From an uncultured Lachnospiraceae bacterium (GTDB lineage Bacteria > Bacillota_A > Clostridia > Lachnospirales > Lachnospiraceae): a stretch of 7,188 nucleotides of DNA. A program made the translations under genes and the position numbers. Positions 1 through 5,954 of this stretch are shown piece by piece. Each line of letters starts with the position of its first letter. Position 1 is the first letter of the stretch. Where the stretch lies: the NCBI GenBank assembly GCA_902795715.1, contig CADBME010000363.1, positions 1 to 7,188 of the forward strand. Reading direction: 5' to 3'. The notes under the pieces were generated by a model. That model did no database searches. It was not told the DNA's origin and worked only from the letters and a program-made list of their open reading frames with translations.

Positions 1-1076
1 AGGAGAACCAGATACTGACCTTTCCCGTAGCGGCAGACAGCATCACTGTGACGGACCGACTGGCATATGGAGTCTCTGAGCCTGGTAGACAGGCTGTCAA
101 GCTGGGGACCTGATTTCATGATATTTCCTTTGGAATCCACCACAGTACACAGCATCAGGAAAACAGATTGGCCGCCACGCTCCATCATACGGCGCACCAT
201 CTGGTAGACTCCCTGAAAAACAGGATAGGAACAAAGGAATCCTCTTCCCGGAGGCCGGTCGTATTCCTGCTCCAGCTGTTTTTGGATATCATCCAGCAAT
301 GCATACTGATGGTCCATCTGGGCACCCAGCTGGTTCAGAAGCTTAAGCATCTTCTGGGAAGGCCGGATACCTTCACTTCGGAAATAGAGATCAAGGGTGT
401 CATCATAAAACCTGGCTGCATCATTATATCTTCCTGTTGCCACCATGGCTTCCATAGTAACAACCTCCCAGTCAGCCAGGGGCTGAAGTTTTGCCGCATA
501 CCGGCCCAGGTTTTCCATCTCCAGGTAATCATAAGACTCCCGAAGAAGGTGAACCGCCGCCTCCACGCAATGGCAGAAGAGGTTCCTGTATCTTCTTGCT
601 TCCTGGGCTACCCAAAGCATACCGATCTGGTTGGCAAGAAACTCCCCCTTATAGAGATAGCAGGCCTTCAGATACAGTTCCTTTTTCCTGGCCGGATCGG
701 TTTCCGCATCCGCAAGTGCCGCTGTCTCTTCCATCATGGAAGCATCTTCTTCAACCTCAATTTCCGGTGTCCACCGAAGTATCCCCTTGTTCAGTCTCAT
801 ATAGTCCACATCCGGCAGAGGGGAAGCTTTCAGCTTTTTCTTTGCATTGTAGATGACACTTCGGGTTGCATGATGGACATCCTCCAGATCCCGGTCTCCA
901 AAAATGATTTCTTCCACATGATCCCGGCTGATTCCGTCTTTGGCGTGATGAAGGACGAGCTGCATCAGATATGTAAATTGTGATTCACTGGTTCTTCCTT
1001 CATTGGTGATGATCTTCCCCTGATAACGCATGGCAAAGGTTCCGAACATCTGAACCTGTAGTACTTCTTTGCTCAT
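1..1076 (-). CDS. BTAD-family transcriptional regulator with degenerate GGDEF-like C-terminus (partial, 3' end outside window)
   Basis: This reading frame is open from ATG at 1076 to the window edge, giving 358 complete codons and no stop. Residues about 6-103 look like the OmpR-type winged helix found at the N-terminus of SARP/BTAD regulators: a VQMFGTF opening, the helix-turn-helix stretch around GISRDHVEEIIFGD, and a wing near YMRLNKGILRW. Residues about 108-250 are helical and TPR-like, matching the bacterial transcriptional activator domain (YLYKGEFL, ATGRYNDAARFYDD). Residues about 280-358 resemble a diguanylate cyclase fold up to its signature, where RYGGDEF is replaced by RYGKGQY (349-355), so cyclase activity is unlikely. 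The start lies 4 bp after the pilT stop, so the gene is probably co-transcribed. Its likely role, inferred only, is control of this operon or of genes for the surface structure. No phosphoacceptor or membrane segment is visible in the part present. Confidence 0.87.
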   Translation of the reverse strand, partial: MSKEVLQVQMFGTFAMRYQGKIITNEGRTSESQFTYLMQLVLHHAKDGISRDHVEEIIFGDRDLEDVHHATRSVIYNAKKKLKASPLPDVDYMRLNKGILRWTPEIEVEEDASMMEETAALADAETDPARKKELYLKACYLYKGEFLANQIGMLWVAQEARRYRNLFCHCVEAAVHLLRESYDYLEMENLGRYAAKLQPLADWEVVTMEAMVATGRYNDAARFYDDTLDLYFRSEGIRPSQKMLKLLNQLGAQMDHQYALLDDIQKQLEQEYDRPPGRGFLCSYPVFQGVYQMVRRMMERGGQSVFLMLCTVVDSKGNIMKSGPQLDSLSTRLRDSICQSVRHSDAVCRYGKGQYLVL

Positions 1077-1080
1077 GTAT

Positions 1081-2136
1081 TTACCCCAGTCTTTTCACCA
1101 TATTTTCATAATGCGTGCAATGTAAGAGTGCTGTATCTTTGCTTATTCTTCCTTCCCGGTAAAGCTTGAGCAGGCTTCCGTCCGTCGTGCACATGCCGTC
1201 AGCCGCACCGGACTGCATAGTGGAATCCAGCTGATGGAGTTTGTCCTCCCGGATCATATTGGAAATAGCCACGGTGGACTTCATAATCTCAAATACAGGA
1301 ATCTGTCCTCCATTCACATCAGGAACCAGCTGCTGACAGACAACTCCCTTGAGAATCTGGGCAAGCTGTATCTTGACCTGCTGCTGCTGATTAGCAGGAA
1401 ATACATCAAGAATTCTGTTTATGGTATTGGCCGCACTGCTGGTATGCAGTGTGGAAAAGAGAAGAACTCCGGTCTCAGCTGCTGTAAGAGCTGCTGAAAT
1501 GGTGTCATAATCTCTCATCTCACCAAGGAGGATAACATCGGGGCTCTCCCGCAGGGCCGATCGAAGGGCTTCCAGGTAACCGGGAGTATCAATAGAGATT
1601 TCTCTCTGGGTTACAATAGATTTTTCATGGCGATGGATATACTCGATCGGATCTTCCATGGTAATAATGTGGCAATCCCGGCTTCGATTGATCCGGTCGA
1701 TCATACAGGCCAGGGTGGTGGACTTTCCGGTACCTGCTGCTCCGGTAATAAGAACCAGACCTTTTTTATTTTCAGCCAGGGAAAGTACACTCTCCGGTAT
1801 TCCCAGAGCTGACGGATCCGGCAGACCGAAATGAATCACACGGATTACTGCTGCCAGAGATCCACGCTGACGGAAAATATTGACCCGGAACCTGCCAAGG
1901 GAAAAGATAGAGAAGGAAAAGTCGTCATCCACTCCCTGATTTAAAAGGGTCTTCTCTCTCTTGGCCACCACATAGATTTCCTCTACAAGTTCCCGAATGG
2001 CATCCGGTTTCAGCATATCGCCCGGTAATCTCTCCTGATGTCCATTCACCTTCAGCACAACCGGAAGGCCGGCTATGATAAAGATATCCGCCGCATCCAT
2101 GGAAACGGCCTGTCTAAGGATTTCCTCAATTTTCAT
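1081..2136 (-). CDS. pilT: PilT-family type IV pilus / type II secretion ATPase
   Basis: The product is a 351-residue cytoplasmic hexameric ATPase of the PilT/GspE superfamily, near the usual PilT length. PilT proteins power pilus retraction. The N-terminal domain (about 1-100) carries DDFSFS and GRFRVNIFRQ. Walker A is GAAGTGKST (132-140), the Asp box is ITMEDPIEY (158-166), and Walker B with the catalytic Glu is DVILLGEMRD (200-209, E206). The His box keeps STLHT (H231), but the upstream AETGH is AETGV (V224). AISNMIRE (290-297) matches the PilT-specific AIRNLIRE element with Arg to Ser, which favours PilT over PilB/GspE. I chose ATG 2136 because AGGGAGG sits 6 nt upstream; the frame continues to a TTG at 2154 that would place this site inside the gene. 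The gene follows the four pilin-like genes after 89 bp and precedes the BTAD gene by 4 bp. No second assembly ATPase is in the window. Confidence 0.95.
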   Translation of the reverse strand: MKIEEILRQAVSMDAADIFIIAGLPVVLKVNGHQERLPGDMLKPDAIRELVEEIYVVAKREKTLLNQGVDDDFSFSIFSLGRFRVNIFRQRGSLAAVIRVIHFGLPDPSALGIPESVLSLAENKKGLVLITGAAGTGKSTTLACMIDRINRSRDCHIITMEDPIEYIHRHEKSIVTQREISIDTPGYLEALRSALRESPDVILLGEMRDYDTISAALTAAETGVLLFSTLHTSSAANTINRILDVFPANQQQQVKIQLAQILKGVVCQQLVPDVNGGQIPVFEIMKSTVAISNMIREDKLHQLDSTMQSGAADGMCTTDGSLLKLYREGRISKDTALLHCTHYENMVKRLG

Positions 2137-2225
2137 ATTCTTCCTCCCTGCCAACTCCTGGTTTCTATCGCTGTCATCCGATTTCTCTTACATTCAAATA
2201 ATATCCGACAGATAACCTGTTTGCC
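2137..2225 (-). other. 89-bp gap before pilT, the longest in the cluster
   Basis: Apart from the pilT ribosome binding site, I see no convincing -35/-10 pair, no strong hairpin and no T-run. A CTGTC/GACAG pair is present, but the stem is 5 bp with a loop of about 30 nt, too weak to call. The gap could hold a secondary promoter or an mRNA processing site that uncouples the ATPase level from the pilin-like genes, but nothing in the sequence proves it. Confidence 0.4.
2143..2149 (-). promoter_or_regulatory. Ribosome binding site that fixes the pilT start
   Basis: The minus strand reads AGGGAGG here, 6 nt before ATG at 2136. This strong Shine-Dalgarno match decides in favour of the MKIEEILRQ start rather than the in-frame TTG 18 bases further upstream. 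Confidence 0.8.
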
Positions 2226-2630
2226 TTACCATCCTAGTCCATCCCAGATGTTGACATCCTTATCTTCCTCCCAGGAGTGAACCATCTTCCAGGACAGGAT
2301 CTTCATCCCGCCCCCTTCATTCTTTACTCTCACGGTAAGGGAAGCATCCCCATCTTCGATAGTTTTCTCATAAACATTATACTCTTGTGTCCCAAAGGGG
2401 GCAAGAGCACTTGTATTCCCGCTTTTTATAGCTGCATCCAGGTCCCTCAGGAATTCCTGACCCTGTCTTTCCAGCCGGTAGCGGGTTTCCACTGTCTGAC
2501 CATAACGATCGGCCAGCCTTCTGTCCGCCTCGGCTGTGGTAAAGGTCAAAATAGCCAGCGTTGTCAGGCAGATACTGATGACTGTGAGCAGGAGGGCCAG
2601 GGGGCCCAGCTTGATGGGTACCTCTTTCAT
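2226..2630 (-). CDS. Small pilin-like membrane protein, type II secretion/pilus associated
   Basis: The product is a 134-residue protein with one N-terminal membrane helix (about 9-31), then a charged helix (ADRRLADRYGQTVETRYRLE, about 35-54) and a short, probably beta-rich C-terminal part with NVYEKTIEDG and ASLTVRVKN. This bitopic layout, a hydrophobic helix running into an amphipathic helix and a small globular head, is typical of pilins and pseudopilins. The usual prepilin site is absent: the only Gly before the helix (G9) is followed by Pro, which blocks prepilin peptidase cleavage. An Ala-x-Ala motif (A33-E34-A35) follows the helix and could be a signal peptidase I site, which is speculative. 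I chose ATG 2630 over ATG 2636 because AAGGAGG lies 7 nt before the former and only 1 nt before the latter. The start overlaps the preceding stop as ATGA, implying translational coupling. I cannot name a specific family. Confidence 0.75.
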   Translation of the reverse strand: MKEVPIKLGPLALLLTVISICLTTLAILTFTTAEADRRLADRYGQTVETRYRLERQGQEFLRDLDAAIKSGNTSALAPFGTQEYNVYEKTIEDGDASLTVRVKNEGGGMKILSWKMVHSWEEDKDVNIWDGLGW

Positions 2631-3100
2631 TTCCATCCCTCCTTACCATAGGAAGAGGTCGTCACCGTATAAATAACCTTCTTCCCTTTTTTGGCCTGTA
2701 TAGTTCCCTGGAGGAGGATTCTGTCCCCTCCGGCAGGATTTCCGCTTTCCGAAGGATCCGGTTCCCAGGCAATTTCTACCTTTAAGCTGCCTTTGGGATC
2801 CGGAGTCATATCAGCAGCATAGGCTGCTGTGATCCGTCCCTTTTTATCTCCCATCTCCTCTATGGATGCATTGTCTTTTTCATTCAGAAGGTCCAGTAAT
2901 TCTTTACTGTCCCCTGCCGCCGCGAATGCTTCCGCCGTATTCTGGCATAGGCAGATGGCGCTGGTTTTTTCTCTGGCCTCCACACTCTTTTTACGGGCCA
3001 TTCCGAAAATCCGGGTAAGAACCAGTATGATTCCGATAAAAACGACAATCAAAAGAAGGGTTTCAATATAAAATGCTGTATTATGTCCTTTTTGTTTCAT
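2627..3100 (-). CDS. Pilin-like (pseudopilin) membrane protein with degenerate prepilin-type N-terminus
   Basis: The product is a 157-residue protein: short basic N-terminus, membrane helix about 12-33, amphipathic helix (ARKKSVEAREK onward), an Ala-rich segment NTAEAFAAAGDSKELLDLL (54-72), then a strand-rich head (SLKVEIAW, RILLQGTI, KVIYTVTTSSY). The opening FYIETLLLIVVF (10-21) is reminiscent of the prepilin FTLIELLVVI signature, with Glu at position +4 rather than +5 from Phe and Ala instead of Gly before it. This supports a diverged minor pilin, but classical cleavage is doubtful. The start ATG 3100 overlaps the stop of the preceding DUF4860-like gene (ATGA), with a GGGGG-type ribosome site upstream, and its stop overlaps the next start in the same way. 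The head is acidic and proline-containing around 113-124 (EPDPSESGNP). Function is inferred from position and architecture only. Confidence 0.75.
   Translation of the reverse strand: MKQKGHNTAFYIETLLLIVVFIGIILVLTRIFGMARKKSVEAREKTSAICLCQNTAEAFAAAGDSKELLDLLNEKDNASIEEMGDKKGRITAAYAADMTPDPKGSLKVEIAWEPDPSESGNPAGGDRILLQGTIQAKKGKKVIYTVTTSSYGKEGWK
2638..2644 (-). promoter_or_regulatory. Ribosome binding site that fixes the start of the 134-residue pilin-like gene
   Basis: The minus strand reads AAGGAGG. Spacing to ATG 2630 is 7 nt and to ATG 2636 only 1 nt, so the second ATG is the real start. The site lies inside the last codons of the preceding gene, as expected for coupled genes. Confidence 0.8.
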
Positions 3101-3561
3101 GGTTGACCGCCCCCTTCACTTCGGAAATGCAGAAGGCATGCCCCCTCATCTGTTGTAACCTGATACAGGCCGTCTTTTTTCTCCTCGATACGAAAAACAG
3201 ATGTGTCCCCGATCAACTGGGCCTTTTTTAGATTCAGCTCCCTTTTCTCCGGACCATAGTATTCCCAGATAGCCTGGTCCCGACAGAAAATACGGAGGGC
3301 ATATCCGCCTTCATCACGGATCATAAGGATTTGACCCTGGTCCGTATCCTGGACAACCACAGCTGACTGTCTATCATTGGCAGCTGCCACGGCCGACAGG
3401 TAGGAAAGGGTTGATCTTGTTTCATTATTCCTGTTCTGACTCTCCACGGTATTTCTATAGGTTGAAGCTCCGAAGACCACCAGCAGAAGGAATCCGACCA
3501 GGAATAAAGCCGCTATACCGATTGTAAATACCCCAATAGAGGGTGCTTGTGAACGCTTCAT
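3097..3561 (-). CDS. DUF4860-like pilus/secretion-associated membrane protein
   Basis: The product has 154 residues: N-terminus MKRSQAPSIG, membrane helix about 11-32, then STYRNTVESQNRNNETRSTL followed by SYLSAVAAAND (33-63), and a strand-rich head to the end. The GVFTIGI-helix-YRNTVE...RSTLSYL pattern matches what I remember of DUF4860, a Clostridia family of unknown function found next to GspF genes; this is from memory, not a search. The head contains a single Cys pair candidate (C93, C142). G10-V-F-T-I-G resembles a prepilin site, but the Glu at +5 is Gly. ATG 3561 is supported by AGGAG 7 nt upstream. Fifty bases separate it from the preceding pilin-like gene, and it is coupled by ATGA to the next one. 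It is probably a minor pilin or accessory subunit of the same machine. Confidence 0.75.
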   Translation of the reverse strand: MKRSQAPSIGVFTIGIAALFLVGFLLLVVFGASTYRNTVESQNRNNETRSTLSYLSAVAAANDRQSAVVVQDTDQGQILMIRDEGGYALRIFCRDQAIWEYYGPEKRELNLKKAQLIGDTSVFRIEEKKDGLYQVTTDEGACLLHFRSEGGGQP

Positions 3562-3611
3562 TCTCTATCTCCTCTTACAAGAGTTTTCTCTCTTACTTCT
3601 TACTGGAATAC
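3562..3611 (-). other. 50-bp gap between two pilin-like genes
   Basis: The gap holds AGGAG for the DUF4860-like gene (about 7 nt before its start) and a small A/T-rich inverted repeat (AAGAG/CTCTT at 3579-3594, 6-nt loop). The stem is only 5 bp and has no following U-run, so it is not a credible terminator. GTAAG occurs three times within the gap, of unknown meaning. Confidence 0.4.
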
Positions 3612-3923
3612 CTATTTCTTCTTCACGGTGACCTGAACAGTCGGAGGCATGTTGGAAGCAAAGGCATTGTAGGTAATATAGTAATTCTTCCGGTTGACCT
3701 GAAGTCCGTAATTCTCTTCCAGGTACTTAAGATCCGGAGGATATACCCCTTCCACCACATAGCACTGTCTTGCGCTTCTCTCAACAGCGTAACGGATTGC
3801 CTGAGCACTTTCTTCCGTCAAGCCATCATCCGGAAGAAGAGCCGCTATGGCTGCAATCACCAGAAAAACAGCCAGAATCAGAAAGACTTTCAGTAATCCG
3901 GTAGATTCTTTATCGGAATACAT
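3612..3923 (-). CDS. Small GspG/pilin-like membrane protein
   Basis: The product is a 103-residue protein with a short N-terminus (MYSDKESTG), membrane helix about 10-30, and a small head. The segment after the helix, AIRYAVERSARQCYVVEGVYPPDLKYLEENYGL (residues 42-74, broken here only as a description of its order), has the GspG/type IV pilin rhythm: a helix with Ala and Arg, a Tyr, then GxYPPDL and a following Leu-rich turn. The head ends in strands (NYYITYNAF, TVQVTVKKK). G9 precedes the helix, but no Glu lies at +5, so it is not a standard prepilin. It starts 16 bp after pilC with AAGGAGG 6 nt before ATG 3923. This strong site and first position after the platform gene suggest it may be the most abundant subunit, which is inference. 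It contains one Cys (C54). Confidence 0.75.
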   Translation of the reverse strand: MYSDKESTGLLKVFLILAVFLVIAAIAALLPDDGLTEESAQAIRYAVERSARQCYVVEGVYPPDLKYLEENYGLQVNRKNYYITYNAFASNMPPTVQVTVKKK

Positions 3924-3929
3924 GCAATC

Positions 3930-3936
3930 CCTCCTT
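3930..3936 (-). promoter_or_regulatory. Near-consensus ribosome binding site of the 103-residue pilin-like gene
   Basis: The minus strand reads AAGGAGG, 6 nt before ATG 3923. It occupies most of the 16-bp gap after pilC and is among the best ribosome sites in the cluster. Confidence 0.75.
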
Positions 3937-3939
3937 TTC

Positions 3940-4980
3940 TTATCCTACGGAATTCATCATTCCGATCAGGGGCAGCATGACACTCAGAAGAGATAATCCG
4001 ACTGTGATCATCAGGATACCGGAAAGCAGCGGATCAACGATGCCGACCAGGCGGTCGACCAGATTGCTGCAGTTTTCCTCCAGAAGACCTGTCAGACGTC
4101 CTAAAACATTCTCCATATTGCCGCTTCGTTCACCAGCCAGAAGCATACGGCCGTAAACGGGCTCAAACAATTCTTCTTCATAAGCCGCCTGGGCGATGGA
4201 GTGTCCTTCCTCCATATAGGCCACGCAGCGCTGCAGTTTCTCCTCAACCGGTTTGCAGTCCGTCATGGCAATACTGTCAATGACTGCCACATCCTGCATT
4301 TCCCCGCTGGCCAGGAAAGTAGCCAGGGCAGAAGTAAAACGGAACATGCCCATGTTCTCAAGGATCTTATCGCAGATGGGAATCTTTCGAAGCAGACCTT
4401 CCACTAAGGGACGACGGTCTGTGTTCCAAAGCATATATCCCAGAAAGAGGGCCAGAGCCAGCAGGATCATCACGATCAAAGCTACCCAGCAAAATACTTT
4501 GGCCCAGGTTATGTAGGCATAGGACGAAGCCGTCAGAGATCCGGTCAGATTATTGTATACATCCGTAAAGGTGGGCAGTACCATAACAAGCATGACCACC
4601 AGGACAGCAATGATCAAAACAAGCATAGCCGCCGGGTAGGTGACGGCATTTTTCAGTTTCTCCGATATGGTTTTCTGGTCTGCATAGTAGCCGGACAGAC
4701 GGAAAAGAACATCCTCAAGCCGTCCGGAGGTCTCGCCTGCCTTGATCATCTGCAGGCAGTATTTGGGGAAGATCCCGGTGCTTTCCATTGCATCCGAAAG
4801 GCTGTTCCCCTCTTCTACCATTTTTTTCATTTGCTCCAGTCCGCCTTCCAGGATGCCACCTTCTTTGTGGCCTGAATAGAGAAGGCCGATGGCTTCATCC
4901 ATCTGTATTCCGGACTGCAGCATCATAGCCATACTCTCACAGAAGGCGCTGACGCCCAGATTGTCTAATGTCTTACTCAT
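3940..4980 (-). CDS. pilC: Type II secretion / type IV pilus platform protein, PilC/GspF family
   Basis: The product is a 346-residue inner-membrane platform protein that couples the cytoplasmic ATPase to pilin or pseudopilin movement. It has two T2SSF repeats. The first (about 10-140) contains LQSGIQMDEAIGLL, GNSLSDAM and the signature MIKAGETSGRLEDVL (78-92). The second (about 212-340) contains ALATFLASGEM, GHSIAQAA and the matching MLLAGERSGNMENVL (279-293). Membrane segments are at about 117-137, 161-184 and 314-341, the usual three-helix layout. It is somewhat shorter than typical PilC (about 400), mainly because of a short N-terminus. ATG 4980 has AGGAG 6 nt upstream. It follows the transglutaminase-like gene by 38 bp and leads directly into the pilin-like genes. 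The likely partner is the PilT ATPase of this operon; no PilB is in view. Confidence 0.93.
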   Translation of the reverse strand: MSKTLDNLGVSAFCESMAMMLQSGIQMDEAIGLLYSGHKEGGILEGGLEQMKKMVEEGNSLSDAMESTGIFPKYCLQMIKAGETSGRLEDVLFRLSGYYADQKTISEKLKNAVTYPAAMLVLIIAVLVVMLVMVLPTFTDVYNNLTGSLTASSYAYITWAKVFCWVALIVMILLALALFLGYMLWNTDRRPLVEGLLRKIPICDKILENMGMFRFTSALATFLASGEMQDVAVIDSIAMTDCKPVEEKLQRCVAYMEEGHSIAQAAYEEELFEPVYGRMLLAGERSGNMENVLGRLTGLLEENCSNLVDRLVGIVDPLLSGILMITVGLSLLSVMLPLIGMMNSVG

Positions 4981-5018
4981 TCCAATCTCCTATAATGTGA
5001 CAGGGTTTTCATCGCTTA

Positions 5019-5951
5019 TTAGTAATAATACACATCCGTATAATTGCTTCCGTCTCCCACAAAATCCGAGGGAGCTCCTCCCGAGGAAAATGTCAGATCA
5101 AGCCGGTTCCAGGAGTTGGAGTCTACTTCGTACTCCATGGCCACCCAGCCGGTTTCCTCCGTGTAGAACATATTCCAGGCATGGTATACGTCATCCGGAG
5201 ACACATATCCGAAAACCATCTTGACCGGAATCCCCTGGCTTCGCAGCATAGACGCTGCCAGTGCCGCATAATCAAAACAGATTCCCTTGCCGGTTTTCAG
5301 GGTTTCATCCGGGTCCGGCAGATAGCCTGCCTGGACTGTCTGTGCTTTTTCTTTATCGTATTTGACTTTGGCACAGACATAGTCGAAAACCTTCTGGACA
5401 AGATCCAGGGCATCTTCCGATTTCTCGGCAAGTTTCGCCGCTTTCTCTACGCACTTGGATTTCTCATTGTAATTCACATAATCACTGGGACGAATGAAAG
5501 GCTGAAACTCATCTTCCATCGTTACATCCACGTCCCCCTCATCCAGAATGCTGTATTTCGTTCCGTTTACATTTTCCAGTACACGGTAATAATAATATCC
5601 GTCACCGCAGGTAAGGGGATAGATAGATGGTGTTCCATCCGAAGCCAGATCATAGGTATATGTCATATCATCCATGATGATCTGGACCTTCAGCGTGTTC
5701 TCCGAAAGGGCAGACACACCGATATACCCCTCCTCCACCATTGTAGTGTCCACGACAACCTCCCCGTCACTTTCCGCCCTATCTTCATAAAAAGCGGAAT
5801 CTGCAAAGGCCGGAGCCTTATAGCCGCCTCCTTTGGCTGATTTAGCCGCTTCGGCAGCCTGCACGGGAAAGTGTCCGGAAAATACAAGGGCCAGCAATAG
5901 AAGGAGCACACCCGTCAGACGGATTCTTCCGCTTCTTCTTATTCTTTTCAT
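5019..5951 (-). CDS. Secreted transglutaminase-like (Transglut_core) protein
   Basis: The product has 310 residues. A signal peptide is clear: basic RRSGRIR, hydrophobic core about 13-26, and likely cleavage after QAA or AEA (about 33-35). An N-terminal beta-rich region (about 60-145) precedes the transglutaminase-like core (about 180-290). The catalytic triad is visible: C225 in GKGICFDYA, H257 in VYHAWN and D285 in WNRLDLT. The Q/G-rich loop and ASMLRSQGIPVKMVFGYV segment are typical of the family. Such enzymes form or cleave amide bonds, as cross-linkers or cysteine peptidases; which one cannot be decided here. The protein ends in a short Tyr-rich tail (DVYYY). It begins 3 bp after the signal peptidase stop, with AGAGG 7 nt before ATG 5951. 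Its place in the operon suggests maturation or cross-linking of the surface protein or pilin-like subunits (inference). Confidence 0.9.
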   Translation of the reverse strand: MKRIRRSGRIRLTGVLLLLLALVFSGHFPVQAAEAAKSAKGGGYKAPAFADSAFYEDRAESDGEVVVDTTMVEEGYIGVSALSENTLKVQIIMDDMTYTYDLASDGTPSIYPLTCGDGYYYYRVLENVNGTKYSILDEGDVDVTMEDEFQPFIRPSDYVNYNEKSKCVEKAAKLAEKSEDALDLVQKVFDYVCAKVKYDKEKAQTVQAGYLPDPDETLKTGKGICFDYAALAASMLRSQGIPVKMVFGYVSPDDVYHAWNMFYTEETGWVAMEYEVDSNSWNRLDLTFSSGGAPSDFVGDGSNYTDVYYY

Positions 5952-5954
5952 AGA

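Noticed and set aside
168..983. A 271-codon open frame on the plus strand
   Set aside because: It lies wholly antisense to the BTAD regulator, whose frame has recognisable winged-helix and BTAD patterns. The plus-strand product has no coherent domain, and every other gene is on the minus strand.
2137..2154. Longer pilT start at TTG 2154
   Set aside because: The added codons contain the AGGGAGG ribosome site itself, and PilT proteins normally begin close to the MKIEEILRQA-like segment.
3579..3594. Small inverted repeat as a terminator
   Set aside because: The stem is 5 bp and A/T-rich, with no U-run, and the gene after it has its own ribosome site in a continuing operon.
5181..5840. A 219-codon open frame on the plus strand
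   Set aside because: It is antisense to the transglutaminase-like gene, which has a signal peptide and a complete catalytic triad. The antisense product shows no domain pattern.
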